A DNA stretch of 64,000 bases from Leguminivora glycinivorella (taxonomy: Eukaryota > Arthropoda > Insecta > Lepidoptera > Tortricidae): the NCBI RefSeq assembly GCF_023078275.1, contig NC_062985.1:1922001-1986000 (forward strand), in the 5' to 3' direction. The position numbers and the translations under genes were made by a program. Shown piece after piece: positions 34,101 through 46,964 of the stretch. The notes below the pieces were generated by a model. That model was not told the origin of the DNA, did not search any database, and was given only the letters and a program-made list of their open reading frames with translations. How positions within the stretch are numbered: the first letter of the stretch is position 1; each line of letters starts with the position of its first letter.

Positions 34101-37100
34101 CATTACACAGACACAAAATTTCCGGAGTATTAGAAGAATTGTCTTCTCTTGGAATGACCCTTCGCCTGATTTTTCTACACTCCATAATCAGGACCCTCTA
34201 GACGTGGAACGCCACAATCGTTAGCAACATTGTCTGTAACTATATTCTATTGTCAAGGCTACGTGTAATTAACCGTTGAACTTAGTACGTCAGTGTGTCA
34301 CTTAACCTTATCTGGTTCAGAGAAGGGTTAAGTTGACAAATTACTTTAAACGCAATATGACATAACATAAGATTACTCTCCTTTTTGTATTTCTAAAGTA
34401 AACTAACAAATTTAAATTTAGAAACTAAGTCTAAGAATAAAACTTAGTAAGTAACTTAAACTAAAAGAAGACCTTTAGGCATTGTTCCAAAGGTGCTGGC
34501 GAAATTTCCTCGCTGTATGGCAATGCTGATACATAGTGCGAGGAAGTCGCCAGCTCTTCGGTCACCAGACGCCAACCAGACGCTTCGCGATTTCTGTAAC
34601 AAAAATGGTCTTACGTTTACATGGCAAGGGTGACATTTATCAAATATTTGGTAGAGGTGATGCTGTACTTTTAGGTGAAAATCTACTGTCCAGCCACAGG
34701 TAGCTGAGCCGAAAAAGATTTTGGCCTCCAACTAAATTTAAATTTATTTTCCTCTCCTTTATTTTAAACCACTCAAGTTTTCAGCTATAAAACAACATTT
34801 AGGACATAAAGCGTTCACACATTACATCGACATCATTTTATAACAACATTAAAACCATCGATTGCTGCAATCGCACTTACCTACAGTAAAATACCTCTAT
34901 AGGAGCGCTAAGGTGCACAAAAGTATAACTTAAACTCGCTTTTGTCAGGTATTTTTGAGAACCTTGTCCGCTTCGATGTATATTTTCCCGATTATTCATT
35001 TTCCATCGTTGTGGTTTGCCTTGTTTGGATTGAAACGAGAATTCAGGACTGAACGAGCTTTGTCCATAACTTATCATGCTATATTATTACAAAATAATTT
35101 GTATTTTTTGTTCGCAGGTCACAGCCCATTCCGGATGACTCGTCCGGAAAATCCGGCGCCAAGTTCTATCAGAGCTACGACCGGCTGTTTATCCTCAAAA
35201 CTCTCACTTCGGAGGAGGTGGAAAGGATGCATTCCTTTCTTAAACACTACCATCCGGTAAGCATACCTTCTAGTTTCTTTTGGGCGAAGGAATTAACCAA
35301 TCCTAAGTGCGTTTTCACATTATCCGATCCGATATCGGATGTCGGATCGATATCCCATACATTTCAGGCGCAATCTTGGATTTTTTCCATTGAAAACCTT
35401 CCGACATCCGATATCGGATCGGATAATGTGAAAACGGACTAATGGATTACCCAAACTGGCAAAAACCGGAGTAAATGGCGAAATATGATTCGAGCCCTAC
35501 ACCCCAGCAGGCCCTGTAGCCGAATGGCATTTCTGCGACGCGAAATGCCACTGAAACGCCGCAGAGATGTAGTCTGGCTCTCTCCAGTGTCGCGCCAAAA
35601 CGCAAGGGCGATAGAGATAGATAGCTACGAAAGAGCCATTATCGTGAGCATTTGTGCATTCAGCTACGCAAACAGATGGTAACAGGATTTAAAGAAGAAA
35701 TGGGGCCTAAGTTGCCCCCAATGGTGGAAGCTCAGATGGCAGTGGCTGTCGAAAAACAATTGCCTACTTAAGCTCTTTTGAGCCGTGTCAAAATGCCGGG
35801 ATAGCTCATGGAAGTCATGGATAAAAAAAAAGATCCAGTAAACATAGGTTCTGGAAATTCTTTAGACTATGTCAATCTCGAGCCAAGTTTTAGTAGTCAC
35901 AACCGGCTTTATCCTAGCTACGATACTCAATTGTGGTCAAGGTGCAGGTACTTTGTCCATCTGTACCATCCACTTAGATTTTACGATCAATTTGTAAATA
36001 ATGCGATACTTTACAGTATTACCACGTCCAGACCTGGCAAATGTGGCTGTGCCTCGTTGACTGCGCCCGTGCATACATAGAATGTCAAACCAGACCGCGC
36101 ATGCAGTGCGTAAACTTTTACGCACAAGGGCAAGACAGAGGCAGGTGACTGATTGATAGATCAATTGATTTGTGACTGAATTATTTTTTTCTCGGAGACA
36201 GTTTGTTTGAGGCACCTCAAATTTTGGTACAGTTATAATAACTTCTACTACAAATTTTCTTAATAATCGAAATTAAAGGGCCAATGGAGTGGGTTGAAAG
36301 GTAGCCCAATTTTTGACCTCTTAGTTTAATCGTGCTCCTTCGTTCGCGGCATTTACCACGGCTCATGGGTGCCTGGGGTCCGCTTTGACAACTAATTCCA
36401 AGATTTTGCGTAGGCACCAGTTTTACGAAAGCGACTGCCATCTGACCTTCCAACCCGAAGGATAATTAGGCATTATTGGAATTATTACGGTTTCCTCACG
36501 ACGTTTTCCTTCACCGAAAAGCGACTGGCAAATATCAAATGACATTGCGCACATAATAAGTTCCGAAAAACTCATTGGTACGAACCGGGATTAGAACCTG
36601 CGTCTTCCGGATTGAAAGTCGCGCGCTCTTACCGCTAGGCCACTAGCGCTTAGTTTATGCAACATAACAGAATTTTATTCATGAAAATGCTCAGTGCATA
36701 TATATCCAAATGTCTTTGTTTTCCCTTCGAACAGCAAGATAATGTTAATCTGAAAATGCTATCAAGGTTTCCATGAACGAGCTCTAACAATAGACAGGTG
36801 ATATGGTTATCATTATATATGTAAATTCGCGATAAATTGATGCATTCCGGATAACTAATATCTAATCTTGTCATTCTAGTGACACTTTGTTTATTTCTAA
36901 TCCAGGAAAGCCTTTTCCATGTTTAACATTTTTTTCATTATAATATAAAATAGGATGTTCACTGTTTATATAGTTACGCTTGTTCATCTGTTCAGTAGAT
37001 GTAGATACATCATCATAGATCAAGAGCCCAGGCCCGCCAGACCTTCCTCAAATTCTCAAGGATGAAACTTTGGGACAATGTAGAGTTCACATCGGCGTTT

Positions 37101-40100
37101 AATGTGTGCATATTTTCTAGTTCGGCCCATCGGCCATTTTTTTGCTATCAAGTGATGAAGGTGAAAAAAAAAAGTGCTTACTTTCCTTAAATTCTCAAGG
37201 CTGTTTTTTATATATGTGTTAGAGCACGTTGTTAGAAATTGGTTATCATCAATGCCAGACCGTTTCCGGCGGCCATAACTTTTACCAGACGCGACAAAGT
37301 TGGCAAAAAACGACTCTAACTTACCTCATTTTCTCAAGCCTGATTTTGATATATGATACGCAGGGACCTATAACTAGACCGTTTGTAAGCAGCCAGACCA
37401 ATCGGAGGGACCCAACCATCCGCCAGACCGACTTAAAGTTTCGATATGAGCATTAGTAGAATTGAAATATTCCGGGTCTATAAAAGCTAAAAACTTGAAT
37501 TTTCTACATTAAGCTACGTGTATATTGTATACTTGACGTAATAAGCGACTTTCAAAAATTTTACTTCTAAGGAAATAAAAAAATGAAAGTTTATATGTGG
37601 TGCAAGATTAATTTTAAGCTATGAATTTTGTTTACACTGCGTAAGTACATATGTATTTTATTATAAATATAACTTTTACCAGACGCGACAAAGTTGGCAA
37701 AAAACGACTCTAACTTACCTCATTTTCTCAAGCCTGATTTTGATATATGATACGCAGGGACCTGTAACTAGACCGTTTGTAAGCAGCCAGACCAATCGGA
37801 TGGACCCAACCATACGCCAGACCGACTTAAAGTTTCGATATGAGCATTAGTAGAATTGAAATATTCTGGGTCTATAAAAGTTAAAAACTTGAATTTTCTA
37901 CATTAAGCTACGTGTATATTGTATACTTGACGTAATAAGCGACTTTCAAAAATTTTACTTCTAAGGAAATAAAAAAATGAAAGTTTATATGTGGTGCAGG
38001 ATTAATTTTAAGCTATGAATTTTGTTTACACTGCGTAAGTACATGTGTATTTTATTATAAATATAACTTTTACCAGACGCGACAAAGTTGGCAAAAAACG
38101 ACTCTAACTTACCTCATTTTCTCAAGCCTGATTTTGATATATGATACGCAGGGACCTGTAACTAGACCGTTTGTAAGCAGCCAGACCAATCGGATGGACC
38201 TAACCATACGCCAGACCGACTTAAAGTTTCGATATGAGCATCAGTAGAATTGAAATATTCCGGGTCTATAAAAGCTAAAAACTTGAATTTTCTACATTAA
38301 GCTACGTGTATATTGTATACTTGACGAAAATTTTTGAAAGTCGCTTATTACGTCAAGTATACAATATACACGTAGCTTAATGTAGAAAATTCATGTTTTT
38401 AGCTTTTATAGACCCGGAATATTTCAATTCTACTAATGCTCATATCGAAACTTTAAGTCGGTCTGGCGTATGGTTGGGTCCATCCGATTGGTCTGGCTGC
38501 TTACAAACGGTCTAGTTACAGGTCCCTGCGTATCATATATCAAAATCAGGCTTGAGAAAATGGGTACGTATCGATCGATATAACTTTGTTTGATATATTT
38601 TTAGTCATTATAACGGTGATTTGATAGAATTATTTAATAATATAACAAAAAATAATATACTAACAAATTGTATAATTCTTATTTAATTTAACGATCATTT
38701 TTTCGAATAACATTTATTATAACATACTTTGAGTATAATGCTTATTTCCAATAATAAATAAATTGTATAACACAAATTCTTTCTAAAGCACAGATAAAAT
38801 AAAAAAAAATTGCACAATAAATTAGATCCATCATTTACCAGAAAAGTAGGTTAGGTTAGAACTGTGACCACTACACACAAGGCGCTGCTACCAGAAAAAT
38901 AGGTTGGGTTAGGTTAGAACTGTGACCCTTAAACATATGTACTACTATCAGAAAAGTAGGTTAGGTTAGGTTAGAACTGTGATCCCTTCAAAAAAGAATA
39001 AACTTAATTCATGGAATGTTTTATATTGTTTGCTGGTTATATTATCAGTCGAGTTCAACGCGCGCAGCGATGTAGACGCGTTATGAGTAATTAAATAAAT
39101 TGCGAATTTAGCGCGGCTCGGCCGCGTTGGCGATTGACACGATGGATCTCTCCAAACCGAGTCAACCCATTGTGAACGAGTTCCTCGCCTTCCTGCAGCT
39201 AAAACACAAGCTGTTGCGGGAAGGAAAGATGGATGCGGCTGCTGCTATGCAGATAAGTTCTCGTGCGTCGAGTTTTACCATCGAGGACATCTGTCAAGCG
39301 AAGCAAGTGCTGTGCCAGTCCCTGGGGATCGTCGGCACATATGTACCTCACCGGAGAGGTGATGAAACCGGGGAGAAGACCCTTCAAGATATTAAGAAGA
39401 TCCTAAAGGAGAATGAAGACCGGATTCCGGAGTTTTTAGCGACGGATACCATCCTGACGTCGCGTGAGCCGGATCAAGTCGACGTTCGCTGCTTGGAAAA
39501 GGAAATCGTGGCCCTTAAATCAAGTTTAGCGGAAGTTAAAATTAAGTTTGAAGCGAGCCTAACAACAATAGCCGAATTACGCAACGAAATCGCTACTTTG
39601 CGGAATGCCCCAATTCGGACGGCTGATTCAAATATTAATATGGACATAAATCGGCCTGACACAAGTGTTCGGTCGGTCAGTTTGCGCAATGCTGACACGG
39701 TAAAAAGTGCAGCACGTGTCGCCGCTCCGCGCGCGCCCCCTGCGCGCGCGACCGCCCCCGGTAAACTCGACACTACGTCAGCGTGCTTATGCTGATGTTG
39801 TGGGTCAGCCTCGAACAGCTGACCGGGTCAAGGCACCTACTAAGGTGCGTGATGAACGGGCCCCACTCAAGAAGTCCTCCAGCGTCAGTGTGGATAAGGA
39901 GGGATTCACACTGGTGGAAAGAAAAACAAGACACGTAGGGCGCCTCGAAAGACTGTGTGTGGCACTGCAGAGCCGGTTAATTCTGGTCTACGGGTCGCAA
40001 CACCGAGTAGGGCGCTGTATGTGTCTCGCCTGCACTACTCCGCCGTGGCGGACGAGGTGGTGGACTACGTTCGCCGGAAGACTGGCTACACGCTGAGGGT

Positions 40101-43100
40101 GCAACAGCTGCAGTCGCGTCACTACGTGCACTTCAGCTCGTTCGTTGTGCGCGTGCCGCGGCCGCTGCAGTACACCATCGCGAGCGCAGACTTCTGGCCG
40201 AAAGGTGTGGTTTTTCGGCGGTTCCGGGGCAACCTGCCGAATCCTACACCGGGGCAAACGACGCAACGGAGCCACGCTGTTACGTCATCGCCCAAATCAA
40301 TTGTTTAGTTGTAAACTTTTATTGTTTGTTTTTCTTCATGTTCTTATTACTTACTGTTTTTTTTATTATTTAAGTTTCATGACGCATTGGATTTATCTGT
40401 AATGTCATTGAAATATTTTTTTTTTTTTTTTTTAGTTTATTCAGAAACCAAACAGTCACATAAACACATTACATATTGGCAATACAAAAATGTATATTGT
40501 ATGTATGTATGTGTATTGGCAATATGTTTTAAAATAAATAAATAAATTATACTAGTCGTATATCAATAGATAGTTATACCATATAACGATTATTATAAAT
40601 AAGTGTTATACGAAATATTGATTATACAAAATAAAAGTAGATATTTTGTTGTTATACCAAATGTTGATTATGTCAAATGAGTAATTATATCCTTTAAAAA
40701 TATACCAAATGTTGTTATATCAAATGTTACTATACCAAAAAAAGTTATACCAATCATTACACACCCTGAGAAAATGAGGTAAGTTAGAGTCGTTTTTTGC
40801 CAACTTTGTCGCGTCTGGTAAAAGTTATATTTATAATAAAATACACATGTACTTACGCAGTGTAAACAAAATTCATAGCTTAAAATTAATCCTGCACCAC
40901 ATATAAACTTTCATTTTTTTATTTCCTTAGAAGTAAAATTTTTGAAAGTCGCTTATTACGTCAAGTATACAATATACACGTAGCTTAATGTAGAAAGTTC
41001 AAGTTTTTAACTTTTATAGACCCAGAATATTTCAATTCTACTAATGCTCATATCGAAACTTTAAGTCGGTCTGGCGTATGGTTGGGTCCATCCGATTGGT
41101 CTGGCTGCTTACAAACGGTCTAGTTACAGGTCCCTGCGTATCATATATCAAAATCAGGCTTGAGAAAATGAGGTAAGTTAGAGTCGTTTTTTGCCAACTT
41201 TGTCGCGTCTGGTAAAAGTTATATTTATAATAAAATACACATGTACTTACGCAGTGTAAACAAAATTCATAGCTTAAAATTAATCTTGCACCACATATAA
41301 ACTTTCATTTTTTTATTTCCTTAGAAGTAAAATTTTTAAAAGTCGCTTATTACGTCAAGTATACAATATACACGTAGCTTAATGTAGAAAATTCAAGTTT
41401 TTAGCTTTTATAGACCCGGAATATTTCAATTCTACTAATGCTCATATCGAAACTTTAAGTCGGTCTGGCGGATGGTTGGGTCCATCCGATTGGTCTGGCT
41501 GCTTACAAACGGTCTAGTTATAGGTCCCTGCGTATCATATATCAAAATCAGGCTTGAGAAAATGAGGTAAGTTAGAGTCGTTTTTTGCCAACTTTGTCGC
41601 GTCTGGTAAAAGTTATGGCCGGCGGAAACGGTCTGGCATTGATGATAACCAATTTCTAACAACGTGCTCTAACACATATATAAAAATCAGCCTTGAGAAT
41701 TTAAGGAAAGTAAGCACTTTTTTTTTTCACCTTCATCACTTGATAGCAAAAAATTGGCCGATGGGCCGAACTAGAAAATATGCACACATTAACCGCCGAT
41801 ATGAACTCTACATTGTCCCAAAGTTTCATCCTTGAGAATTTGAGGAAGGTCTGGCGGGCCTGGGCTCTGGGTCTATCATTGATCATGATCAATTGAGAAA
41901 TTGAAATTGCCCCCCATCAAAATTGCCCTACTACCTTACATATTTTATGGGTACTTAGCCACAGTAAAATAAAGAGAACTATCGTACAGTATGGCCACTC
42001 CCGTTCCCCGCTGAAAGTTACCACCTGTCAAAAACGCGAACAGTCTACCCGTCATATTTCACTCATACAAGCATAGTACGTGTTCACCTACACGAGCTTA
42101 GACTGTGGAACGCGCCTCTTTCATATATTTGGTCGCCAGTGTCCGAGGTGTGACTTAGCTATGACGGCTAATATTATCATCATCATCGTTCGCTTTCGTT
42201 TCATATCATCTCTAACAGTCAATCGAGCTTTTTCTCGGTTTTCCTCCCCCTTTACTTCCTTCAACAACATTCATTCATCATATTAATACAATCACCCTTA
42301 CGGCCCAGCCACGACATTGGTCTAAGCGCGACAGCGGTGAGCGGCAGTCATACGTGCGAATGAAAAAGTCCCATCGCTGTGTCTCGCTCCAAGGTATGGC
42401 CGCCGCTCACCGCTGTCGCGCTTAGACCAATGTCTTGGCTGAGCCGTTATAGTGTGACTGCCCGGAAACTGTCGCATATAACGCCAAATATCTCTAGAAT
42501 TACTTACAGTACCGATGTGTTTGTTAAGGGTTAACTCATGGTTAACACTTTCGCTACCAAGAACCCGACTGTCGGGTACACCGCTCGTAGAAGCGTAGCC
42601 GATTACATGGGTTTCCCCGTATGTAGCGAAAATGTCGTAGCGCCGCGTAGAGCCCGGTTTCGAAAGTGTTAATATTCCAGGTGCTTTTTATTTGAATAAT
42701 CAATATATTAACGTTTATTTTCAGTACATAGTAGAGCGACATGGCAAAACGCTTCTCCCTCAGTACCTCGGCATGTACCGGCTCACAGTCGACGGTATAG
42801 AGCACTACCTCGTCGCTACCAGGAATGTGTTCTCCAACCATCTCAACATACACAGGTCTGTCAGTGTTTTTATTCAACTTGCCTTGTTAGTAACTTATTC
42901 AACTTGCGTTTGACGACCGGTCGGGCCTAGCGCGTAGTGACCCTGCCTGCTACGCCGCGGTCCCGGGTTCGAATCCCGGTAAGGGCATTTATTTGTGTGA
43001 TGAGCTGATGAGCACAGATATTTGTTCCTGAGTCGTGAATGTTTTCAATGTATATAAGTACTAGCTTTTGCCCGCGGCTTCGCTCGCGTTAGAAAGGGAC

Positions 43101-46100
43101 AAAAAGTAGCCTATGTCACTCTCCATCCCTTCAACTATCTCCACTTAAAAAATCACGTCAATTCGTCGCTCCGTTTTGCCGTGAAAGACGGACAAACAAA
43201 CAGACACACACACTTTCCCATTTATAATATTAGTATGGATTTGTATGTTATATATATCGTTGTCTGAGTACTTGCAACACAAGCCATCTTGAGCTTACAG
43301 TGGGACTCAGTCAATCTGTGTAAGAATGTCCTATAATATTTATTTATTTATGTTAGTTTGGGTCAAAATGTAGAAAAATTTGACCCACTTCCCAGATTCC
43401 GATTGAGCTGAGATTTTGCACACATATCTAAATCACGTGGCAATGCAATATTATGGTATCATGGAGCTGATCTGATGATGGAAAAGGCCTTCTGCGTCAG
43501 GCTTTACACAGCCTCTCGTTCGTAATCCTTCACTTTCCGCCCTTAATACGCAATGTTATAACATTGTTTATTACATAAATAGACGATTTTTGACACTCTT
43601 TAGCGACTTATTTGTAATTTTATTGTGTTTTACAGAAAATACGATCTCAAAGGCTCAACGGTGGACCGTGAGGCGTCCGAAAAGGAGTTGGAAAAGGAAC
43701 TGCCCACTCTCAAAGACAACGATTTTATCAAACAGGGCGTCCGTATTGACATAGGGGATGCGGCGAAGGAAAAACTACTCGAAACTCTTACAGCTGATGT
43801 TGAGGTGAGTTTGTACCTATCTGTCCCCAGTGGGGACTGTTCGAAAAGGAACTGCCTACTCTCAAAGATAACGACTTTATCAAACAGGGAGTCCGTATTA
43901 ATATACACTGAGAGAAAATACAACCAGTTTTCATGTTCAACAAGTTTTTTGGTTAAAATAGCGCCTACGTGCTCTTTGGTTCAAACAACAAGCTACTTGT
44001 CATTTGAATCGGCAATATATTTGAATCAACAAGTCGATTTTATAAAAACAACCTGACACATATTGTTTTAAACATACGTTTGGCTGATTCAAACGGATAA
44101 ACCGCAACAAGTCGAAGTTGTTAAATTCACAATGCAAATTTCTCTCAGTGTAGGGGACGCGGCGAAGGAAAAACTACTCGAAACTCTTACAGCTGATGTT
44201 GAGGTGAGTTTGTACCCATCTGTCCCTAGTGGGGACTGTTCGAAAAGGAACTGCCTACTCTCAAAGACAACGACTTTATCAAACAGGGAGTCCGTATTAA
44301 TATAGGGTCGCGGCGAAGGAAAAACTACTTGAAACTCTTACGGCTGACGTCGAATTTTACTCCGTTCTAAAGACTCAAAGACGATTACATAACGTTTCAA
44401 AACATGTATCTTATACATTTCCGCTATAGAAAATATCTCCAAAAATAAACTAGATTTGCGTCTATCGTTGTCCTACAGAGCGATCATGGTCGAGCGATAA
44501 ATCATATAACATCAGGCCGTCCCTTTCGCACTATTAGTAGGTGCGATAGGGACGGCAACATGTTTTATCGTTTATCGCGCGACCATGCTATCGGACCAGA
44601 ATAGTATATGCGAAAATAGAAGAGTGATTTCACTACTCTCTTTGGGCGTTTTCCAAATTAAATCCCGAATATCGAATTTCACCAGATCTGGACGTGTCTA
44701 GGCTCATTCTTCTCAGAATCACGAGCTGATTCGATCCCGACGATAAAAAAATATGTCCTAATTTTTTTTTCTTTTACGTCACGATTTTAGTATGAACTTA
44801 CTACGAGCGTGACGTATTGGAAACTCGAATTTTGTATGGAAAATTTGGGACACATTTTTTATCGTCGGGATCGAATCAACTCGTGATTCTGAGAAGAATC
44901 ACGAGTTGGTTGACACGTCCAGATCTGGTGAAATTCGATATTCGGGATTTAATTTGGAAAACGCCCCTTTCCGAACAGAATAGTAAACGCTCATACATTT
45001 GTCGACAGTTCCTAACAAAGCTCCACCTGATGGACTACTCGCTGCTGCTCGGCATGCACGAGTGCGGCCGCGGCGAGGCGGAGGCCGAGGCGCAGCAGCC
45101 CGACGACTCCGAGACAGAGTCCGAGACAGACTCTGATACGGACAACAGGCACGGCGACAGGTAAAAAAAAAAAAAAAAAAAACAAAACAAAAAAAGGTGT
45201 GCACCCGCGTGGCGGGTACAGCCCGACGACTCCGAAACCGAGTCCTCCACCGACTCTGATACAGACAACAGGCACGGCGACAGGTAAAAAAAAAAAGGTG
45301 TGCACCCGCGTGGCGGGTACAGCCCGACGACTCCGAGACCGAGTCCGAGACAGACTCCGATACGGACAACAGGCACGGCGACAGGTAAAAAAAAATAAAA
45401 ATAAAACCTGACGTGTGCACCCGCGTGGCGGGTACAGCCCGACCACGATTCCGAGACATAGAAGAAAATAAAATATATATTTTAAATACCGTTTACATTT
45501 CATTACAGACATCGTGTTGATGGAAGCGGAGAGTTATAATCGGTAAAAAGTCTGTTACTAGAAAAAGTTAAATTCAGATTTGAAATTTGCCGCTTTTTTT
45601 CTAATGGTGGAAATATGTTGAGAGATTTTATCACATGTGCATTACAGATGGGGCTTCACGACGCCCCCGGATAGTCCGCGCGGCGCCGGGCCGGGCGGAG
45701 TGGGGCGGCGCGCGTTGTATGCGGGCATCATACCGGAGATTGACATCTACGCTATACCTAGTCAGGAAGGTCAGTGCCATTGCCACAGTTTTTACCACAG
45801 ATGACTAGACTAGACAGACTTCGAACCCCGGCTCGCACCAATGAGTTTTTCGGAATTTAATGCGTGTCAAAATATTTGCCAGTCGCTTTTCGGCGAAGGA
45901 AAACATTGTGAGGAAACCAGACAAATTCCAATAAGGTCTAATTTACCCTTCGGGTTGGAAGGTCAGATGGCAGTCGCTTTCGTAAAAACTAGTGCCTACG
46001 CCAAATCTTGGGATTAGTTGTCAAAGCGGACCCCAGGCTCCCACGAGCCGTGGAAGCCTGGAAGCGTGAGATGACTTGACAGACTAGGACTAGACTAGGA

Positions 46101-46933
46101 GGACAATTTTCAAATAAGTTCTTGCTTTTTTCCATATTTTATAATTTTTGCATTATTAAATAGAGTGCCCACTGGTCATGTGTAATTGGTAACCATGGTG
46201 ATTGCATCTAGGTTTTAAGGATATGTTTTCCTATTTTCAGGTGCACCTAAAAAGGAAATATACTTCGTTGCACTCATCGATGTATTGACGCATTACGGAG
46301 TTAAGAAACAGGTAAGTTATATTTAACAACGTTCTAGAATAAAAAATAAACTAGATTAAATAAATGTTTTCTCTGAAGAAGAACGACGTATTATTAAGCA
46401 ATAATATAATTTATTGAAATTAATTGCCATAGAGTACCTAGTCTGTTCATATTCTTTGATGAATACTTTTGCATGTTAAATTGTATCTTGTTATTTAATG
46501 CATGTTAGTTATAAGATGTAATGTTTTGAAAAGAAGTTGCCCGCCGAGTTTCTTGCCGGTCCCATAGTGGATACCCCCCTCCCAACTGAGGGGGGACTGA
46601 AATCTTCTCGAGGCTGAGGCGTAGGGTTAGAGCCGGCGTAGCTTTATTTGACGTTCATATGCGCATTGTAATATGCCTACTTGAAAAATAAATATTTCAT
46701 TTTCATTTTCATAAAAAAGATAAAATGTTTGATAAAGTTCTTCAAGTCAAGTCGAATAAAAGTTCAAGTCTACATAATATTTTTGAGGAAGGAAGACAGG
46801 AATTTTGAATTTCTTCCGAGTTTCAGAGGAGTTTTGCAATAGGCTAGCTAAATGTTTTTCCTTCGTATTTTTACGGTAACGTTCGTATTTTTAACCCCCG
46901 ACGCAAAAACGGAGGGGTGTTATAAGTTTGACG

Positions 46934-46964
<31 letters not shown>

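Larger units (their letters stand above)
37021..41878. mobile_element. ~4.9 kb element with long repeat-rich inverted arms and a captured gag-like gene
   Basis: Outer ends are inverted copies of AGAGCCCAGGCCCGCCAGAC. Moving inward, each arm has TTCTCAAGGATGAAACTTTG and then about three direct ~391-397 bp units (starts at 37279, 37670 and 38067; inverted at 40809, 41202 and 41597) containing TTTTACCAGACGCGACAAAG and AGACCGTTTGTAAGCAGCCA. The left arm also ends in one unit piece in reverse orientation (38329-38563). The core 38564-40765 holds three ~60 bp units with AGGTTAGGTTAGAACTGTGA and the broken coding region 39142-40308. No transposase is seen, so the element is presumably mobilised in trans. 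It lies in PIP4K intron 4. Confidence 0.8.

Noticed and set aside
38845..38975. Telomeric (TTAGG)n array
   Set aside because: Only two to three TTAGG-like steps per unit, embedded in three ~60 bp repeats with AACTGTGACC; not a telomere tract.
44899..45512. Long minus-strand ORFs rich in Cys/Phe/Arg
   Set aside because: Antisense of the repeated exon 7 tail; the repeats create the open frame.
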